Below are positions 1 through 6,737 of a stretch of 12,333 nucleotides of DNA, piece by piece (position 1 is the stretch's first letter; every line of letters starts with the position of its first letter). The stretch lies in contig JAISRQ010000088.1 of NCBI GenBank assembly GCA_031273545.1, positions 1 through 12,333 on the forward strand. Reading direction: 5' to 3'. A program made the position numbers and the translations under genes. Under the pieces are notes generated by a model. The model did not search any database, was not told the origin of the DNA, and saw only the letters and a list, made by a program, of their open reading frames with translations. This DNA comes from Holosporales bacterium. GTDB taxonomy: Bacteria; Pseudomonadota; Alphaproteobacteria; BNTO01.

Positions 1-401
1 ATTTAGCGAATAGCTGTACTTTGTTTTTTAAGGTTATGAACAAAACATTAGATTGCACTAGAGACTTTCCTGGTGTTGCTGGATGTCAGTGTCTGGACTG
101 GTTTTTGCAGCTAAAAGAGGAATACAATAACCTTTGTCCCTTACTCACTGAAGAGGATCATGTAGATTTTGTACGTTTGTATTTTTTTAATACTTCGACT
201 CTTTACCCTCATCCTGATTGGCCATCGTTAAATCTTAATGCCAATAAGGCTGAAATACATGCGCGTTTGATACAAATGATATTGGACAGATCAATCATAC
301 AATGGACAGTAATGGCTTTCAGCGAAGAAAACCCTCAGCAAGCAATAGCTTTTCTTAACTATAAATTAAGCTGTTTAGGGCTAGGTCCAGTAGCGTATTA
401 A
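1..401 (+). CDS. Small exported-family protein, copy 1 (5' end outside window)
   Basis: Function unknown. The frame is open from the first base to the TAA at 399-401. A TTG at 21 could be read as a start, but the codons before it align with the body of the copy starting at 1492, so the true start and probable signal peptide lie left of the window. Shared features with that copy are a DFP motif, then QCL.W, then DFVR.YFF, an H.DW motif, and a C-terminal IL..SI..WT block. Against the copy at 563 the best match is the C-terminal block with DRSII followed by a QAI motif. The part seen is about 130 residues, mostly predictable as helical, with several cysteines. The reading frame stays open for 54 more codons after the stop (see 402-566). 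Alternatives such as an effector or adhesin cannot be judged from sequence alone. Confidence 0.75.
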   Translation, partial: LANSCTLFFKVMNKTLDCTRDFPGVAGCQCLDWFLQLKEEYNNLCPLLTEEDHVDFVRLYFFNTSTLYPHPDWPSLNLNANKAEIHARLIQMILDRSIIQWTVMAFSEENPQQAIAFLNYKLSCLGLGPVAY

Positions 402-566
402 TGCGTGGGGTATCGCCAATTTTCAAAAGATTACGGAATTTTAGACGACAATCACTGGTCCGCAATCTTTGGAGCTCCAGTCACACACCGGGGGCCCCTC
501 ATGAGCGGGTCTAAAGTTGGAGATCACGTACACTTTTTACATTTTTTTACAGAGGTATTTTTATGA
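402..566 (+). other. In-frame open extension after copy 1 stop, possible remnant tail
   Basis: After the TAA of copy 1 the same frame continues for 54 sense codons to a TGA overlapping the ATG of the next gene. Near its middle it reads VTHRGPLMSGSKV, which resembles LTPRGPIVVNGQTI in the C-terminal tail of the next paralogue (563-1159). The DNA here (ACACACCGGGGGCCCC, about 483-498) also resembles AACACCAAGGGGGCC at 1096-1110. This could be a former C-terminus cut off by a nonsense mutation, or a chance open frame. The segment also holds a 10-base palindrome (TGGAGCTCCA, 470-479). I see no clear promoter. Confidence 0.3.
542..555 (+). promoter_or_regulatory. Shared leader motif with Shine-Dalgarno, copy 2
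   Basis: The sequence TTTTTTTACAGAGG ends 7 bases before the ATG at 563; AGAGG is the likely ribosome binding site. The same T-run plus ACAGAGG precedes the ATG at 1492, and a GTAC lies a little upstream in both. The similarity continues through the signal-peptide codons, so it marks duplication of gene and leader together. Confidence 0.6.
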
Positions 567-1159
567 AAAATATAACTAAAGTTCTGCTTTTTGCGATAGG
601 AAGCGTTTTTGTTTGCAATCCGTACTCGTTTTGTTCCGACAATATAGATTGGAGCGAAGAAAATATAAATAAATGGGATACTCAAGGAAGCCTCTTGGCG
701 ATTTCAGGGTATTTCGCAGGGGTAACTTTCGAAGATCTCGCAGTCACGATTTCCAGCGCTGATGAAAGGGGATGGACTTTCACGGCGGACGAATGTCGGT
801 CGCATTGTGCGCGGCTCTTCCAGTACCTTGCAGGAGGTAGCTCTAGTGAGAATGATGTGGATGTTCTAGGTCTATTCCTTTTGGACGATACACTTGCTGT
901 TAATGATATTTCAGCATCAGATAAATTATATTTCTGGACGCGCTTATGGAGCATGATCGCGGACCGCTCGATAATAGGGGTGTATCTGAGGGCAGCTTCT
1001 AGTGCAGGAGAATCTGTAACTGAGGAACAAGCCATTAATCATATAAACAGCATATTGGAAAGGTTTCAGTTAGGGGGACTACTTAGCCATGACTTAACAC
1101 CAAGGGGGCCAATCGTGGTTAATGGTCAAACGATCCGCGAGTTGACGCCTATTCCATAG
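563..1159 (+). CDS. Small exported-family protein, copy 2
   Basis: Function unknown; 198 residues. The N-terminus MKNITKVLLFAIGSVFV is a typical Sec signal peptide (charged start, hydrophobic core), with cleavage probably near residues 24-26. The mature part shares with its paralogues a T.EDL segment, an AD.C motif near residue 75, and a C-terminal block containing ADRSII and EQAINHI. It is longer than the copy at 1492 because of an insertion-rich middle and a distinct C-terminal tail (from about residue 176) with TPRGP and two prolines near the end. The start at 563 is fixed by the AGAGG site 7 bases upstream and by the signal peptide. It sits between two paralogues in the same direction, so a tandem duplication is likely. 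Extracytoplasmic location is inferred. Confidence 0.85.
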   Translation: MKNITKVLLFAIGSVFVCNPYSFCSDNIDWSEENINKWDTQGSLLAISGYFAGVTFEDLAVTISSADERGWTFTADECRSHCARLFQYLAGGSSSENDVDVLGLFLLDDTLAVNDISASDKLYFWTRLWSMIADRSIIGVYLRAASSAGESVTEEQAINHINSILERFQLGGLLSHDLTPRGPIVVNGQTIRELTPIP

Positions 1160-1197
1160 TAGATTCTCTATCCTAAAAAACAGGACACCCATCTAAT

Positions 1198-1248
1198 AAC
1201 CTATCTGCATGCTTATTGAGAAGACGTCTTCTTAAGTGCAGATAGGTT
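1198..1248 (+). terminator. Long interrupted palindrome, possible terminator or mobile-type palindromic element
   Basis: The arms AACCTATCTGCA (1198-1209) and TGCAGATAGGTT (1237-1248) are perfect reverse complements. Inside them CTTA (1212-1215) pairs with TAAG (1233-1236), and the core AGAAGACGTCTTCT (1219-1232) is itself a perfect palindrome. Only TG (1210-1211) and TTG (1216-1218) bulge out, so nearly the whole 51 bases can fold into one hairpin. It lies 39 bases past the stop of copy 2, suggesting transcript ending or 3' protection. A strong T-run does not follow (TTTCCCTTC), so it is not a classical intrinsic terminator. An untransposed palindromic repeat is the alternative. Confidence 0.5.
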
Positions 1249-1471
1249 TCCCTTCAAATGAATGCTGCTAGGATGAATGTACGACTCGTCTGTTGCCGTT
1301 TATTATGTCGTTTCTCTTCCATTGTTTTCCTCTTTAAATATTTATAGTGGATGCCGGTCAATATTATTTACAAGCTCGGAAACAAACGATAACATATAGT
1401 ATATGGGCACGAAGTAGTCACGATGTCAAAATCATCCTTTACGACTTGAGGTGGCTGTACGGTTTTTGTTG

Positions 1472-1485
1472 TTTTTTTACAGAGG
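1472..1485 (+). promoter_or_regulatory. Shared leader motif with Shine-Dalgarno, copy 3
   Basis: TTTTTTTACAGAGG repeats the 14 bases found at 542-555 and continues GG TTT to the ATG at 1492. It provides an AGAGGGG ribosome binding site about 5 bases from the start and fixes that start. Confidence 0.6.
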
Positions 1486-1491
1486 GGTTTT

Positions 1492-1971
1492 ATGAAGAAT
1501 ATTAGTAAGGTTTTGCTTTTTTCAATGGGGAGCGTTTTTATTATCGGGACGGACTACATGTCATCATCAGCGTCCCAAAATGCTAAGCGTGCGTTCGTGT
1601 GGAATTTTAGGGACAGCTTTATTTTGGTTCATAGTCTGGTAAATGGTACACTAGAAAACCTTAGTGACTTTCCTGTTGATGCAAATCAGTGTCTTAGCTG
1701 GTATAGCAAGCTATGTGATAGTGGCGATAACCTTGCTACCTTGTCGGATGAAGAGACTATGGATTTTGTACGCATGTATTTTTTTGATATTCAGGATGGT
1801 TTTCAGCATTTTGATTGGTATCTTCTGGACAGTGCCGACGTATATGCGTATTTGATAAGGATAATTTTAAATGGATCAATAGTAGACTGGACTGCAAGGA
1901 TTTTTGGTGTAGATCTCACGAAGGCGGTCGATTTGGTTAGCGAACGAATGATAAAACTGGGAATAGCCTAA
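1492..1971 (+). CDS. Small exported-family protein, copy 3
   Basis: Function unknown; 159 residues. The first 17 residues (MKNISKVLLFSMGSVFI) nearly match those of copy 2 and form a Sec signal peptide; cleavage is likely around the SSSA at residues 24-27. The mature domain aligns along its length with copy 1: DFP, then QCL.W (about residue 66), then DFVR.YFF (about residue 88), a DW motif, and a C-terminal IILNGSIVDWT block. Two mature cysteines lie about 8 residues apart near residues 65-75 (QCL and KLC). The protein ends shortly after the conserved LG and lacks the TPRGP tail of copy 2. The frame stays open for 58 codons after the TAA. It converges with the nlpD-like gene, whose stop is at 2123. 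Confidence 0.85.
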   Translation: MKNISKVLLFSMGSVFIIGTDYMSSSASQNAKRAFVWNFRDSFILVHSLVNGTLENLSDFPVDANQCLSWYSKLCDSGDNLATLSDEETMDFVRMYFFDIQDGFQHFDWYLLDSADVYAYLIRIILNGSIVDWTARIFGVDLTKAVDLVSERMIKLGIA

Positions 1972-1996
1972 TCCTGTACCACTAATACATCGTCCA

Positions 1997-2108
1997 TTTT
2001 TTACAGGGGGATTTGTGCTCACACCAGGGGGGGCCAAAAATTGAATGCGTCCCCGAATACCGAAGGATCGTGGGCCTTGTCTTGCAAACAGTCTGCGATT
2101 ACTTGTGA
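1997..2108 (+). pseudogene. Orphan leader and possible remnant of a fourth family copy
   Basis: TTTTTTACAGGGGG at 1997-2010 is a third copy of the leader that precedes copies 2 and 3, but no full gene follows. A TTG at 2013 opens 31 codons to the TGA at 2106, and a GTG at 2015 opens only 9 codons, beginning with LTPGG. That DNA (ACACCAGGGGGGGCC) resembles the TPRGP-coding DNA of copy 2. The simplest reading is a leader joined to a tail by internal deletion. The short length means chance resemblance is possible. The rest of the gap up to 2122 shows nothing else I can name. Confidence 0.3.
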
Positions 2109-2122
2109 ATGGGGGTATGTCG

Positions 2123-2917
2123 TCACTCTGCTGGCAAATATTTCTTAGGGTCAACCGGCGCCTTCTGGGCATCCCTTAGCTGAAAGTGCAACTGAGGCAT
2201 GCGAACATTTCCTGTTTTCCCTACGCGCCCAATAACGTCGCCCTTCGAGACTGGCACTGTTTCGCCTTGCTGTGGGCGTTTCACCGAAATCTCCTGCAAG
2301 TGTCCATATATTGAAATCATTCCGTTTTCATGAGACAAAATTACCATTTTTCCAAAGCCAAGCACCAGCTCCCCGGCGTCAATGACTGCACCATCCGCAC
2401 ACGCCTTTACCGCCACATTAAGTGGGGCGCTTATGTTTATTCCTTCGCTTTGCGTTCCGTTCGGGAGCTTCTCATTAAACCCACGCAAAATTTTCCCTTT
2501 CACTGGCCAAATGAACTTAAAATCCGGAGCATTCCATGCATCTAACACTTCCTCATCCAAGCTCTTATCAAGGCCTTCCTCATCAAGCTTTTCATCTGGG
2601 AATTGGTCCGGTGTCGTGTCCACAGAAATAGTCGGCGTTGATGAGGACGTAATCATCCCCTTGGGTGGCAATATGAATATTTTTTGTCCAGGGATCAACA
2701 ACGAAGATGGCTCAAGACCGTTCAGCCTACAAATTTCCTTTATAGACATGTCATACCTGTTCGCAATCTCTCCAAGCGTCTCGTTTTTCTCAGCTTTGTG
2801 ATAGTAGACAAGGGGACGCGCCTGAACCACTTCACATGGGTCTGTGCGCTTTGAGCAGCCACTAAGCAGCGCGACTGCCACAAGGGCTCCGAAAACCTTT
2901 ACTTGTATAGTCGACAT
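2123..2917 (-). CDS. nlpD: NlpD-like LysM/LytM lipoprotein (amidase activator)
   Basis: Probable outer-membrane or periplasmic lipoprotein that activates peptidoglycan amidases during division. From the ATG at 2917 it has 264 residues: signal peptide with lipobox LSGC (Cys21), LysM domain (about 38-82, with NETLGEIA and LIPGQ), an acidic linker (about 108-126) repeating LDEE, then a LytM/M23 domain (about 157-260) ending DPKKYLP. The first metal-binding motif HxGxD is SEGIN here and the final HxH is QLH, so metal ligands are missing. That is the state of NlpD/EnvC-type activators rather than active peptidases; His206 in the YGHL motif remains. I chose 2917 because AGGA lies 8 bases upstream and the signal length is normal. 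ATG 2956 or GTG 2962, behind GGGAGG, would add 13-15 residues. The end converges on the plus-strand cluster. Confidence 0.87.
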   Translation of the reverse strand: MSTIQVKVFGALVAVALLSGCSKRTDPCEVVQARPLVYYHKAEKNETLGEIANRYDMSIKEICRLNGLEPSSLLIPGQKIFILPPKGMITSSSTPTISVDTTPDQFPDEKLDEEGLDKSLDEEVLDAWNAPDFKFIWPVKGKILRGFNEKLPNGTQSEGINISAPLNVAVKACADGAVIDAGELVLGFGKMVILSHENGMISIYGHLQEISVKRPQQGETVPVSKGDVIGRVGKTGNVRMPQLHFQLRDAQKAPVDPKKYLPAE

Positions 2918-2991
2918 TCCCCGGGTCCTAATCTCTAACATTTGTGTGAAAAACATAGACACCTATATTTCCACCTCCCAAATAACACTGC

Positions 2992-3020
2992 AGTATAGCA
3001 CATTTTTTTTATGATGTTAC
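2992..3020 (-). promoter_or_regulatory. Likely promoter for the nlpD-like gene
   Basis: On the minus strand GTAACA (3020-3015) and TATACT (2997-2992) are separated by 17 bases; they match the sigma-70 -35 and -10 boxes in 4 and 5 of 6 positions. The spacer carries an A8 run. The pair lies between the Sel1-gene stop and the nlpD-like start, so this gene can be transcribed separately from its upstream neighbour. Confidence 0.5.
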
Positions 3021-3021
3021 C

Positions 3022-3951
3022 CTATTGTTTAGACATCTTCGTATCTTCTGCCGCAATATTATATGTCATAATTTGGCGGACGCTTACAGTCATTGTTGAG
3101 TTTGGACTTGCGTTTTTCTGTGCTTTTTCAAAGTACTGCTTCGCCTTTACATGCTCTCCTTTCGATGCGTAAATATACCCCACCTCAGCCGCCGCGACTG
3201 CATGCCCACGGTTGGCCGCGTCTTTCTTAAGCAAAAACGCCTCTTCTTCTACCTTTTGCTTATCAGGATGATTAGATGCGTCAATTTCAAGCAATTTGGA
3301 CGTAATATACGCGCACTCCGCATGGCCATTGGCTGCGCCGATCCGGTAGAACTTTTCCGCCTTCGCAAGGTCAACCGTAACTTTGTCGCCTTTTTCATAC
3401 ATCAGCGCAAGACGGTACGGAGCCTTCGGGTGCTTGTTTTCACAGGCCAAAATCCACATTTTTAATGCATCATCAATATTATTTTTCAGGTAATAAATTT
3501 TCCCCAGTTTATATGCATCCGCGGCATTCCCTTGTTTGGCTCCGCGTTGCAACGCCTGAATTTCTTCATCCTGCTTTTTCCGTTCAGTTTCATCTTTAAT
3601 CTTTAATTCCAGCGAACTAATCGCACTTTCCGCACGTTCCGAATCAATCAACGCCGCTGCTTTATAGCAATCCATAGCGCGGTTCAGCTCCTGTGCGGAC
3701 TCATAACGTTTTCCCATCTCAATTAACGCGACGCATACCTCCGCCGAGTTCACAGAACCCGTACCAGTTGATATTTCTTTTTTGGTAACTTGTTCTTCGT
3801 CGGCTGTTCGCATTAACAAGTTTTCTGCACTTTGTACTTTCTTCGCCTCAACTTTGTTTACCGTTTTTATCGAAGTACGACCCGCAAAAGCAAACTCCTG
3901 AACAAGTGCAACAGCAAGCAAACCAACACTTACAATATATTTATGGCACAT
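3022..3951 (-). CDS. Exported Sel1/TPR-repeat protein
   Basis: Likely periplasmic protein-protein interaction scaffold; no enzymatic motif is visible. From the ATG at 3951 it has 309 residues. The signal peptide MCHKYIVSVGLLAVALVQ ends with an AFA cleavage motif near residue 23. A charged stretch follows, then a TPR-like helix pair (about 72-105), a short coiled-coil-like segment rich in K, E and Q (about 116-136), and Sel1-like repeats (about 144-175, 177-212 and 250-282). These carry the pattern A.KLG.IY, A..W..A, A..RLALMYEKG and AA..GHA. The start at 3951 has GGGGGG about 7 bases upstream and gives a normal signal; a GTG at 3966 would add five residues. Sel1 proteins commonly act in envelope stress or host interaction, but the specific partner is unknown. 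A 243-base gap separates it from htrA. Confidence 0.82.
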   Translation of the reverse strand: MCHKYIVSVGLLAVALVQEFAFAGRTSIKTVNKVEAKKVQSAENLLMRTADEEQVTKKEISTGTGSVNSAEVCVALIEMGKRYESAQELNRAMDCYKAAALIDSERAESAISSLELKIKDETERKKQDEEIQALQRGAKQGNAADAYKLGKIYYLKNNIDDALKMWILACENKHPKAPYRLALMYEKGDKVTVDLAKAEKFYRIGAANGHAECAYITSKLLEIDASNHPDKQKVEEEAFLLKKDAANRGHAVAAAEVGYIYASKGEHVKAKQYFEKAQKNASPNSTMTVSVRQIMTYNIAAEDTKMSKQ

Positions 3952-4013
3952 ATAAATTCCCCCCACTCAACTATAAAAAACACACTGCTCAAAAAAAACG
4001 GAAAAAACCCAAC

Positions 4014-4045
4014 ACATGTCCGCGCAAAAAAGCATGCGGACACGT
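4014..4045 (-). terminator. Probable terminator after htrA
   Basis: TGTCCGC (4017-4023) and GCGGACA (4036-4042) form a perfect 7-bp stem, extended inward by GC/GC with an AT bulge around an A6 loop and outward by two more pairs. On the minus strand the stem is followed by GTTGGG and then TTTTTT, with a further T8 run beyond. The T-run starts about 6 bases from the stem, so efficiency is uncertain. A second AT-rich inverted repeat, CCCAAAAAA and TTTTTTGGG, lies at 4085-4109 between this and the htrA stop. Confidence 0.45.
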
Positions 4046-4194
4046 ACTCAACTGGCCCCCCTCTTTATTCGTGCGTACCCAATCCCCAAAAAATTGTGGT
4101 TTTTTTGGGAAGTCAAAACACTCACTATTTTTCATCTTCTTCCCCGCAATATTTGGAGGTCCCGGTACCTAGGGGGTCCTGCAAAACGCCTAAA

Positions 4195-5703
4195 TTAGTA
4201 AACCGATTGCTGTATTAATGATTGCCCCCTTTTAATAGTTATGCAATATCCTCTCTCACTTTTTTTATTTAAAATTTCAACAAGGGCCTTGACACAAGAT
4301 ACAGCAGTGTTATCCAAGCCAACAATTACATCGGATGCGCTAACGATGCTTCCCTCTGGTGCCTTCAAAACGACAACGCCGGTTTGCTTTGGGTCCAGCT
4401 CAAGGCTATCCGCCAAGTCCGGAGTCAAGTCCGCAACGACAACGCCGCTCAACATATGATCCCCTGTTAATGTTGTGCCGTCCGTTGCCTGTGCATCGGT
4501 TTGCTCTTGCGCTGTTACCGTGACTTTATGAACAACAGGAGTTTGCTCAGACGTAATTTCGTCCGCCTTCAGATATGTGATTTCGTACTTTTCCCCGATG
4601 GTGGTCATCTTAATGAAAAAGTCAAACATTTCCTTCGATGGTACAGGCTTTCCCGCAACAGACAAGATTATATCATTAACCTGTATCCCCGACGAAGCAT
4701 CGTACACATGCGCAACTTCGCTGCCGCCAATAATGGACAAGCCTCTGTCATTCAATGCAAGAATAATGGACGTGTCCACTGGCCTTACCTTTACAGGAGG
4801 TTTCGCTCCCTTTGCTCCATTAATTGCGCGATCCACAATATATTTCACCGCCACGGCCGGAACAAAGAACCCTAACCCATGAAATGCACCCGTTTTTGAG
4901 TAAATTGCGCTAGCTATCCCTGCAATGTCTCCGTCTTGGGTGAGGATTGGCCCTCCCGAGTTTCCTGGGTTTACTGCGGAGTCCGTCTGGAAGACCACGC
5001 GTCCATCCAACACCCTATAACTTGCCGAGACGATTCCCCGCGTAACGGTCTGCCCAATTCCAAAAGCATTTCCTATCGCAAGCACCTTGTCGCCTATTTC
5101 TACTGGGCTGCTCTGCACATCCAAGTGTGGAAGCTTTGTCTTGGATTCGCCAAGGTTTAGCTGCAGCACAGCTAAGTCTAAGCTTGGATCCGCAAAAATC
5201 ACTTTCGCCTTAAACGTTTCCATATTATCTAGCGTGACGTTTATCACCTTGGCCTTATCAACTACGTGGGCACACGTAACGACATACCCGCGTGGATCAA
5301 CGATTACGCCAGAGCCTCCCCCTCGCATTGTCCTGTGTTGTGGACCGACTGCTCCGAAGAAAAACCCAAATAGAGGGTCGTTAAAAAACGGGCTCGCCGC
5401 TTCAGATATTGTATTTATGCTTACTACGGCTGGTAAGGCTCGTTTAACGGCAATCGAGGTTTTCGAACAAGCCTTACTATTGTTATTTGCACATTTACTG
5501 TTTCTCGAACTATTGTTACCTATGCCGTTGTCGTTTATATTGTTGTTGTCGGAGCCACTCTTTTTCGCGTTACTATCGCCTGCTCCCCTGTTTCCTGCGT
5601 TACTTGCTAAATCTCTCTTTTCTGATTCTTTCACTTTTGCAGACGTTTCTGAAGCCCCGCAAACGTAACACATCCCTAGTAGTAAATTAATAAGTTTGGT
5701 CAT
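4195..5703 (-). CDS. htrA: DegP/HtrA-family periplasmic serine protease
   Basis: Periplasmic protease and chaperone that degrades misfolded envelope proteins; 502 residues, a usual length for the family. Residues 1-17 are a short signal peptide. Residues 31-80 are a low-complexity stretch rich in Asn and Ser with two cysteines (71 and 79), unusual for the family. The trypsin-like domain (about 83-295) contains the full catalytic triad: His146 in TCAHVV, Asp176 in DPSLDLAVL, Ser249 in NPGNSGGP. Two PDZ domains follow (about 310-395 and 415-495), giving the DegP/DegQ two-PDZ layout. The start has AGGGGA about 5 bases upstream. It begins 33 bases after the mlaA stop, so co-transcription is likely. 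I am confident of the family; DegP versus DegQ or MucD cannot be separated. Confidence 0.95.
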   Translation of the reverse strand: MTKLINLLLGMCYVCGASETSAKVKESEKRDLASNAGNRGAGDSNAKKSGSDNNNINDNGIGNNSSRNSKCANNNSKACSKTSIAVKRALPAVVSINTISEAASPFFNDPLFGFFFGAVGPQHRTMRGGGSGVIVDPRGYVVTCAHVVDKAKVINVTLDNMETFKAKVIFADPSLDLAVLQLNLGESKTKLPHLDVQSSPVEIGDKVLAIGNAFGIGQTVTRGIVSASYRVLDGRVVFQTDSAVNPGNSGGPILTQDGDIAGIASAIYSKTGAFHGLGFFVPAVAVKYIVDRAINGAKGAKPPVKVRPVDTSIILALNDRGLSIIGGSEVAHVYDASSGIQVNDIILSVAGKPVPSKEMFDFFIKMTTIGEKYEITYLKADEITSEQTPVVHKVTVTAQEQTDAQATDGTTLTGDHMLSGVVVADLTPDLADSLELDPKQTGVVVLKAPEGSIVSASDVIVGLDNTAVSCVKALVEILNKKSERGYCITIKRGQSLIQQSVY

Positions 5704-5736
5704 TGTATTCCCCTAGTTAATCTAAATCAATTCCTC

Positions 5737-6645
5737 TTATTTGTTGATTGATTGCTGTAAAACAAGCATCCTCAGTTTAGAGTAACGATTCCCGGCATCT
5801 TTTTCAATACTCTCATAGATAGAATCGATCTTCGATCTAGATATAAGCATGGACGTTACCTGTACTCCTGTGTCTGCATATAATAGTTGGTGCTGTGAGT
5901 TGCCGGGCAAATTCTTATTCAACGTAAGCAAAAACACTGGGTCAAGGAAGCTGTCAAACAAAAATCCTACAGCCCCGCGAAGTGTAGTCGGCCCAACGCC
6001 TGGCACGACGATATACGGCCCTGGTGTGGCGCCCCATTTTTTCAAAGTTTCTGAGAAGCCTGTAGGCGTTTCATGGAGGTTAAACTCGCCTGCTACGTTA
6101 AAGATTCCGCCGGCCCCAAGGACTGTGTTTGTTACAAACTTTCCTGCGGCCTTCCCTGCTGCGTCAACGTTTCCTTGTAATAGGTGACACATGACGCGGA
6201 GCGGGGCGGTTAAATTGCTGACAAAATTGGCGAGTCCTTTTTGAACAGGCGTAGGGAGCACCTTGCTGTACGTTAGGGCGATAGGGCGAATGAACAACAG
6301 GTCTATTCCGCGGTGGAGTCCGTACAGTACGCGGTTTGCCTTTTCGAGTGGGTCTGCCTTTACGCAGTCGATTGTGGGGGCGAACATGGCGTCGAGCTCG
6401 GCGCTTAGGTCTTCGTCGTCGTCAGATTCATCAGATTCATCAGAGCCGGAAGATCCGGAAGGGCCAGCGTCGTCGGAACTGGAAGAACGTAGAGAGCCGG
6501 GACCGCCATCAGACCCAGTGCCCCCATCACCACTGTCAGTCCTGCTAACGCTTGGGGAATTTGGGTCTAACGGGACATCTTTCGTTACGCGCGCACACCC
6601 TGAGACAATTAAGCAGCTGAGCAGTATGCCCCTGCTCATCCGCAT
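5737..6645 (-). CDS. mlaA: MlaA (VacJ) outer-membrane lipid-asymmetry lipoprotein
   Basis: Outer-membrane component of the Mla pathway, which removes misplaced phospholipids from the outer leaflet and passes them to periplasmic MlaC. From the ATG at 6645 it has 302 residues: short signal with lipobox VSGC (Cys17), an S/D/G-rich low-complexity linker (about 32-80), then the MlaA domain (about 98-297). Family motifs visible are DPLEKANR, LPTPVQKGLANF, SNLTAPL, LLQGN, NTVLGAGGIF, GATPGPYIVVPGVGPTTLR and a DP after FLFDSF. The N-terminal linker is absent or short in most MlaA proteins. The start is uncertain: 6645 has GGAA 6 bases upstream and gives a compact lipoprotein signal, while 6672 (ATG) and 6729 (GTG) add 9 and 28 residues. 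No other mla gene is in the window, which is normal for mlaA. Confidence 0.93.
   Translation of the reverse strand: MRMSRGILLSCLIVSGCARVTKDVPLDPNSPSVSRTDSGDGGTGSDGGPGSLRSSSSDDAGPSGSSGSDESDESDDDEDLSAELDAMFAPTIDCVKADPLEKANRVLYGLHRGIDLLFIRPIALTYSKVLPTPVQKGLANFVSNLTAPLRVMCHLLQGNVDAAGKAAGKFVTNTVLGAGGIFNVAGEFNLHETPTGFSETLKKWGATPGPYIVVPGVGPTTLRGAVGFLFDSFLDPVFLLTLNKNLPGNSQHQLLYADTGVQVTSMLISRSKIDSIYESIEKDAGNRYSKLRMLVLQQSINK
6423..6440 (-). repeat. 9-bp tandem repeat in mlaA linker
   Basis: On the plus strand CAGATTCAT occurs twice back to back (6423-6440), followed by a partial third CAGA. Read on the minus strand it codes for repeated Asp/Glu/Ser triplets in the acidic linker. A second 9-base near-repeat (CCGGAAGAT, CCGGAAGGG) lies just beyond at 6446-6463. 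Copy number changes here would keep frame. Confidence 0.6.
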
Positions 6646-6737
6646 AGATTTCCAACTTTTTATATTTGTCATGGCGCGTGCTATACTCACTACTCCAACC
6701 TTTACGAAAAATACTAACAAACATATCACCCTTTATA

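Larger units (their letters stand above)
1160..1491 (+). other. Gene-free spacer between copies 2 and 3
   Basis: This 332-base stretch holds no convincing gene; the longest noted frame is about 24 codons from an ATG near 1273. It contains the large palindrome at 1198-1248, then AT-rich DNA with weak promoter-like pairs. One is TTTACA (1367-1372) and TAACAT (1390-1395) with a 17-base gap; others are TATAGT at 1343-1348 and 1395-1400. None is strong enough to call alone, but transcription of copy 3 may begin here. The shared leader motif begins at 1472. Confidence 0.5.

Noticed and set aside
682..1035. Minus-strand open frame of 117 codons
   Set aside because: Antisense to copy 2 of the exported family, which has a signal peptide, ribosome binding site and paralogues.
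3970..3975. TATAGT (minus strand) as -10 box for the Sel1 gene
   Set aside because: No matching -35 box at 16-18 bases, and transcription would begin on top of the ribosome binding site.
3832..4218. Plus-strand open frames across the Sel1-htrA gap
   Set aside because: Composition is Lys/Asn/Pro-rich from A- and C-runs, they overlap the hairpins and the Sel1 signal-peptide region, and no homology is recognisable.
5087..5668. Plus-strand open frame of 193 codons
   Set aside because: Fully antisense to htrA, whose catalytic motifs prove the minus frame is coding; no ribosome binding site or recognisable domain.
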